Below, in pieces: positions 59,497 to 64,000 of a stretch of DNA of 64,000 nt. The stretch lies in the NCBI GenBank assembly GCA_021521415.1, contig JAIQDT010007615.1, positions 20,110 to 84,109 on the forward strand, read 5' to 3'. This DNA is from Bidens hawaiensis (taxonomy: Eukaryota > Streptophyta > Magnoliopsida > Asterales > Asteraceae). Each line of letters starts with the position of its first letter. The first letter of the stretch is position 1. The notes under the pieces are model-generated. The model saw only the letters and a list, made by a program, of their open reading frames with translations. It searched no databases and had not been told where the DNA came from. Both the position numbers and the translations under genes were made by a program.

Positions 59497-60299
59497 TGTA
59501 ACGATTCCGGCAAATCCAGGTATACCCTAGCCGGTATATACTATTTACGTGTCATTTAGTATTGATTATATGAGTTATAGTACGTGTATACGAGTATATA
59601 TGATTCATAGAATGAATCATACTCGATTATATAGTGAATCGTATTGGAATTACAATTAACCAATGAACGATTATTGAAACCCGAACGAATCGGGAATTAC
59701 ATTATAGACGAAGTATATAATGTTTAGTGATGTTTGCGAAGTATAAATGCTTCGGGATAAGTGAATTATAGCACAGAAAAAGGATTTCGATTTATTAGTA
59801 CGTCGGTACGATAAACGAAACCTTTAACATCAAACCAAGCAAGAGACGATCAATCAAGCCGAAAAAGATGCACAATTACCGACAATACAATGTTTTAAGT
59901 CATTTAATGTCATGGGTTAAGTTTTTAAAAGTTTTTAAATCAGTTTTATGTAAATTTTATTTTAACCCGAAAAACGACCATTTTAGGCTCGTTTTAAGCC
60001 GAATTACGAGTTTAAACGAGAAACGAACTGAACCAGACTATCCACAACATTATCCGGATTGTGTAATCCAAATGTGTGGCCATGGTTTGAGATGTGGGCC
60101 CCCCCCCACACCACCACTTAGGCCGGCCTTACACACACACTTTACACATTCCATTTTCTTTTTTCTAACATCAAACACTCAAAACTCTCTCAAAGTTTCA
60201 TACATTCATCCAATCTTCTTGAGTTCTAACCAAAAATTTGAAGGTATAAACATGTTTTAATGCTTGAATCTTGTTTCTAATTCTATAATCTTGAGAAAA

Positions 60300-60595
60300 G
60301 GAAGTTTCAAATGAAAAATGGGTGAAAACCCGAGTTGAAACCGATTCTCGCATGATCAAGTGATGTATACAAGTTATACAAAGGATCTTGATCCAAGTGA
60401 TGAGTTAAAAGAGTTTAGAATGAAATTTTACGGTTGAAATCTTGTAAAATGAGTTTCTATGTGAAAGACGGGTGAAAACCCGAGATGAAACCGACTCTTG
60501 CATGATCAAGAGATGTATACAAAGTTATACAAGGGATCTTGGTCCAAGAAATGAGTAAAAAGAGTCGAGAACGGATTTTTACGGTTAAGACCTTT
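60300..60595 (+). repeat. Direct duplication, 150-bp period, in the 3' LTR
   Basis: Both halves carry GGGTGAAAACCCGAG, GCATGATCAAG, GATGTATACAA and a TTTTACGGTT block in order. GGTGAAAACCC starts at about 60321 and again at 60471. The copies differ by scattered substitutions. Confidence 0.85.
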
Positions 60596-62113
60596 GTTTT
60601 TATATCAAAACCGACACTATGAAAGAAATGGTTTGATTGTTGGTGTAACTTGCTTGGTATAGTGTTATTGTGCTTGTAATTGTTGTATCTAGTGGCTAGC
60701 AAAGGCTAGAAACCAAGATCCTTGCGATCTAACGCTAGAAAACACAAGATAGTTCGGTTTTCGTGTGATTTAGTGATTTTGGACAGATTGTAGTGTGCTT
60801 AGAGTTGGGTCACGAAATTTCACAGAGATGATCTACACATGAAAATATGAGATCTGTGAATTTTTGGATAAAAGATGAATATTTGGTGAATTTAATGCTC
60901 GGTTTTGGCCAAAAATGGTGAAAAATAGCTAAACTTGATGAAAAATTCTGGAAAATTTAGGATAAGCTTTTTATAACATATAAAAGTCACACACAAAATT
61001 TTAGCTCAGTTGGAAAAGTCTAAAGGGGCTTTTCGGTAAAACGAGTTCTAGAGCTTTCTAGCTCGGTTTTTTTGAAAATGGCTTGAAAAATGAGTTTTGG
61101 GTTCTGGAAAAATTCCAGGGAGTTATGAGGATGGCAGGGATCATCCCAGAAAAATTTGGGATTTTTCTAAAGTCTTTTGGTATTTTTGACATATTTAGTG
61201 TTTTAATAAGGTTTAAAAATAGATAAATAAATGTAAATATAAGAAAATAAATCTGGAAAATTTTTATAAAATTTCTTACTGTCAAAATAAGTTTTGTGCA
61301 AAATTTCAAGACCCGTGACTAAACGGGTAATTATTTGTGCTAAAAAGAACATAAAAACAAATTTTTTAAAGCTTAAAACGTGTAAACCGGCAAAACTCGC
61401 ATAAGCGAGCTGACTGGTATATGAAAACCCTAAAAATGGACCATTTCCATAAAACTAAGTAAATTAAGTAAAAATAAATCATCCGAAAATAATTCGGATG
61501 ATTTGGGTAATTTTACCCGATTTTACTGTTTCCGGCACCTAAATGACGGAAACGGGCCCCGCGGCCAAACGGGGTGTCCAAACCGAGCTCTAATTTCATC
61601 ACCTTAACTAAATTAACAGTCAAACACCATTTTTGGGTCGGGTGTGACCAAACCCATTTTTGAAACTAAAAACGGATAACCGTGCTAGGCACGCAAATCA
61701 AGGAAATCATAAAAATGATAATTTTGACCGTCAGACTCTAAGCAATGTCACAATCTGAGTCCTTAGAAGTGTCACGGGGTTAACATTGTCCCCGAATCGA
61801 GTACAGTACTGGGCTAACAATGTCCCCAGATGTACCGATTGATACGTATTTAATTTATGGGAATTATATAGTAACGACTAGATATTATATTACAGATCCA
61901 GGCTTATAGCAGTTCATTGTATCATGTCCCGACTCACAGAAAGGTGAGTTTTCACGAGCCCCTTTTACTGAACTGTTTTAAATATTTTCCCGGGGCGGAA
62001 AGCATGTATTTATTAAAGTATTTAAGTACATACTGATCGTATGGAAATACTTGTATATTTAAATATATATATGGTTTGATGCATAGAATATATAAATTGT
62101 TTATCGTGTGGGA

Positions 62114-62524
62114 TTGTTCTGGGGTAACGTAGTTCCCAGAGGTTATTATTGTTCTGGGGTAACATAGTTCCCAGAGGTTATTATTGTTCCGGGGTAACGT
62201 AGTTCCCAGAGGTTATTATTATTCTGGGGTAACCTAGTTCCCAGAGGTTATTATTGTTCTGGGGTAACGTAGTTCCCAGAGGTTATTATTATTCTGGGGT
62301 AACATAGTTCCCAGAGGTTATTATTGTTCTGGGGTAACGTAGTTCCCAGAGGTTATTACTATTCTGGGGTAACATAGTTCCCAGAGGTTATTATTGTTCT
62401 GGGGTAACGTAGTTCCCAGAGGTTATTATTGTTCTGGGGTAACATAGTTCCCGGAGGTTATTATTGTTCTGGGGTAACTTAGTTCCCAGAGGTTATAAAT
62501 GTTCTGGGGAAACATAGTTTCCCG
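62114..62524 (+). repeat. Minisatellite, 12 units, in the 3' LTR of copy 3
   Basis: Same units and order as 52628-53038, with two differences seen near the fourth unit. Confidence 0.93.
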
Positions 62525-63454
62525 CATAATAACATTGTTTAATAAATGATTATTAAAATGATCTGTCAGTGTTTATTTAAATTAGTGAAACTAACCAACT
62601 ATTCGTAGTTGACCCGTTTTCTTTACATGTTTTCTAGGTATGCCCAAGTTGGAATGATTGATATGTGCTTAATGATCTGTGCTACTTGTTGGAAGCTTGC
62701 TGCTCTATATTTTGTAACGAACATATATTAATGTGTTATCGGTAAAACCTGTGTGTAACACCTAGATAGTAACGAAACTCGCAACAATGTAATATGTTAT
62801 AAATCAATGTAGTGGTATTTTCTTTATAAGCAATGCTGTTGATATCAGATGTGTCTGTTGCATCCCGTGTACGTTTCCGCTGCGGTTACGGGGTGTTACA
62901 ATTAGACAGTGGACCTGATCTACTTGATGGACCCATATGTGAGAGCTAAACAAACAAGCCCAACTTAGGAAGCACGTTGGTAAACTAAAATACCAATTTA
63001 AGTAATTATACGGTTAATTAACAAATATATATTTAATAGTTAGCCGAGCTCAATTAAAGAAGGGGATGATGATTAACGGCAAAAGCAACAGGATCCAGGT
63101 GAGTTTCTAGCCCCACTTCCTTGTTATGTTTTCGGGGCTGTGTGCATACTCGATGTGATAGTTAATACACTTACCTTAAGTGGTAAGTGTATGCATTGTA
63201 TAAATTATGTATGATGATTACTTGACGGTGCATGAACGATCTTCAGATATAGCATGGACCGTCAGGTGGTAGTTAATGACATGATTGATATATATGATAT
63301 ATGAATGTTGTATGTATGAATATATATGATGTATAAATGAGGTATGAATGAATAAGTATGATGTAAGTATGATATGTTGCTGGTACGTGAACGCTCTTCG
63401 TAGATTGCACGTATTGTCAAGGAAAGTAAATAAAAGACAGGTAGGTTATAGTAG

Positions 63455-63785
63455 TATGAATGTAGGGAACCGACCCTAATAATGTCGGCGAATGTAGGGA
63501 ACCGACCCTAATAATGTCGGCACGTGTAGGGAACCGACCCTAATAATTTCGGCGAATGTAGGGAACCGACCCTAATAATGTCGGCGAGTGTAGGAACCGA
63601 CCCTAATAATTTCGGCGACTGTAGGGAACCGACCCTAATAATATCGGAGAATGTAGGGAACCGACCCTATTAATATCGGCGAATGTAGGGAACCGACCCT
63701 AATAATGTCGGTGAATGTAGGGAACCGACCCTAATAATATCGGCGAATGTAGGGAACAGACCCTAATAATATCGGCGAAGGTTAT
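63455..63785 (+). repeat. Tandem array, GGGAACCGACCCTAATAATR units
   Basis: About ten ~32-base units end in TCGGCGAATGTA. It is the same array type as 50325-50600, lying downstream of an inverted-repeat block at 63384-63413. Confidence 0.92.
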
Positions 63786-64000
63786 AGGGCAAAAAGCTCT
63801 TTAAAACGTATATGTATGAGTGGAAGTATGTATGTAAGCGTATATGTAAGTATGTAAGGAAAGATGAAAATACGTCTCTTCGGATACGTATGTATGAATG
63901 TGAATGTAATGTATGTTGCCTGATTAACTAGAACTCACTCAGCGTAGCTGACTTTTAGCATGCACGCAGGTGAGTAGGATGAAACAGCTCGCTTGAGGGG

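Larger units (their letters stand above)
52124..62900 (+). mobile_element. Young Ty3/gypsy chromovirus (Tekay-type) with extra ORF, copy 3
   Basis: LTRs begin TGTAACGATTCCGG and end GGGGTGTTACA. An exact ATTAG duplication flanks the element (52119-52123, 62901-62905). In order it has PBS, an extra sense ORF, gag-protease, RT, RNase H, integrase, chromodomain-like end and PPT. The shared LTR parts differ at about six of ~1290 positions by eye, so insertion is recent. Its LTRs differ from those of copies 1 and 2 (different termini and tandem array), so it is a separate family. One frameshift and one stop in pol and a large 5' LTR deletion probably disable it. Confidence 0.95.
59497..62900 (+). 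repeat. 3' LTR of copy 3, full form (3404 bp)
   Basis: It contains 2114 bases (59822-61935) absent from the 5' LTR. These include a C-run and CA-rich tract followed by TTCCATTTTCTTTTTTC (near 60080-60170), much like the region after the TATA box in the other LTR family. Transcription may therefore start in this part. The terminal 965 bases match the 5' LTR, with 12 minisatellite units. The 59868-60260 frame has no domain and crosses the C-run, so I do not call it. Confidence 0.93.
50717..64000 (+). repeat. Second Ty3/gypsy LTR, interrupted by copy 3 and by the window end
   Basis: It starts TGTAACATCCCGAAAATT, repeats the family layout to 52123, resumes at 62901 (shared ATTAG at 62901-62905) and reaches ACTCACTCAGCGTAGCTGAC at 63934-63953 and a CAGGTGAGTA donor-like site (GT at 63970) before the window stops. 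It is closely related to the LTR at 48358 and was probably inserted into it; its far end and target duplication are outside the window. Confidence 0.82.

Noticed and set aside
59868..60260. 130-codon frame in the 3' LTR of copy 3
   Set aside because: It crosses a C-run and simple CA-rich sequence, lacks a domain and is absent from the 5' LTR.

Overview
The window looks like plant nuclear DNA from a large, repeat-rich eudicot genome. Support comes from AT-rich non-coding DNA, a GT-AG intron, plant-type LTR retrotransposons primed by initiator tRNA-Met, MULE and hAT DNA transposons, and a plant CYP79-type P450. The element mix would suit Asteraceae, but that is inference and I cannot name a species. 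At least 80% of the window is mobile DNA in nested layers. The only recognisable host-type gene is a CYP79-like cytochrome P450 with one in-frame stop (23584-25237). A weak two-exon small-gene candidate lies at 22166-22430.

Layout. 1-5586: decayed Ty3/gypsy chromovirus (Tekay-type, copy 1) with its 3' LTR fused to the end of pol by a deletion. 7253-21508: a MULE with ~370-bp terminal inverted repeats and an exact 9-bp target duplication, split by a 12.9-kb Ty1/copia Sirevirus (8555-21468, minus strand) with LTRs, PBS, PPT, broken gag-pol and a broken env-like ORF. 21518-26336: low-copy-looking DNA with the P450. 26342-27523: a hAT-type element with a second hAT-type element nested in it (exact 8-bp duplication). 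28003-30832: a MULE-like element in a TA microsatellite carrying a broken Ulp1-type gene fragment. 32028-46140: three further TA-flanked elements. The last is split by Ty3/gypsy copy 2 (33370-45439, minus, duplication TTATG), whose left LTR holds a solo LTR (33704-36357, duplication CTTAC). 46197-48357: LTR-like DNA with a tRNA-like segment. 48358-64000: an LTR interrupted by a second related LTR (50717 onward), itself interrupted by a young Ty3/gypsy element (copy 3, 52124-62900, duplication ATTAG).

How the parts work together. Copy 3 is the most informative element. Its LTRs differ at about six positions by eye over the shared 1.29 kb. It carries an extra sense ORF (53779-54375) between PBS and gag encoding a proline-rich protein with a hydrophobic C-terminal tail. 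Splice-donor-like sites recur in the LTRs, and acceptor-like sites sit just before the extra ORF and before gag, which suggests spliced expression. Its 5' LTR lacks 2.1 kb present in the 3' LTR, and pol has a frameshift and a stop, so this copy is probably not autonomous.

The non-coding parts of the LTR elements hold the least explained structure: a conserved inverted repeat, a position-conserved but sequence-variable tandem array, and a GTTCTCGGTCAA-type motif cluster found both in the Ty1/copia Sirevirus and in a Ty3/gypsy LTR.
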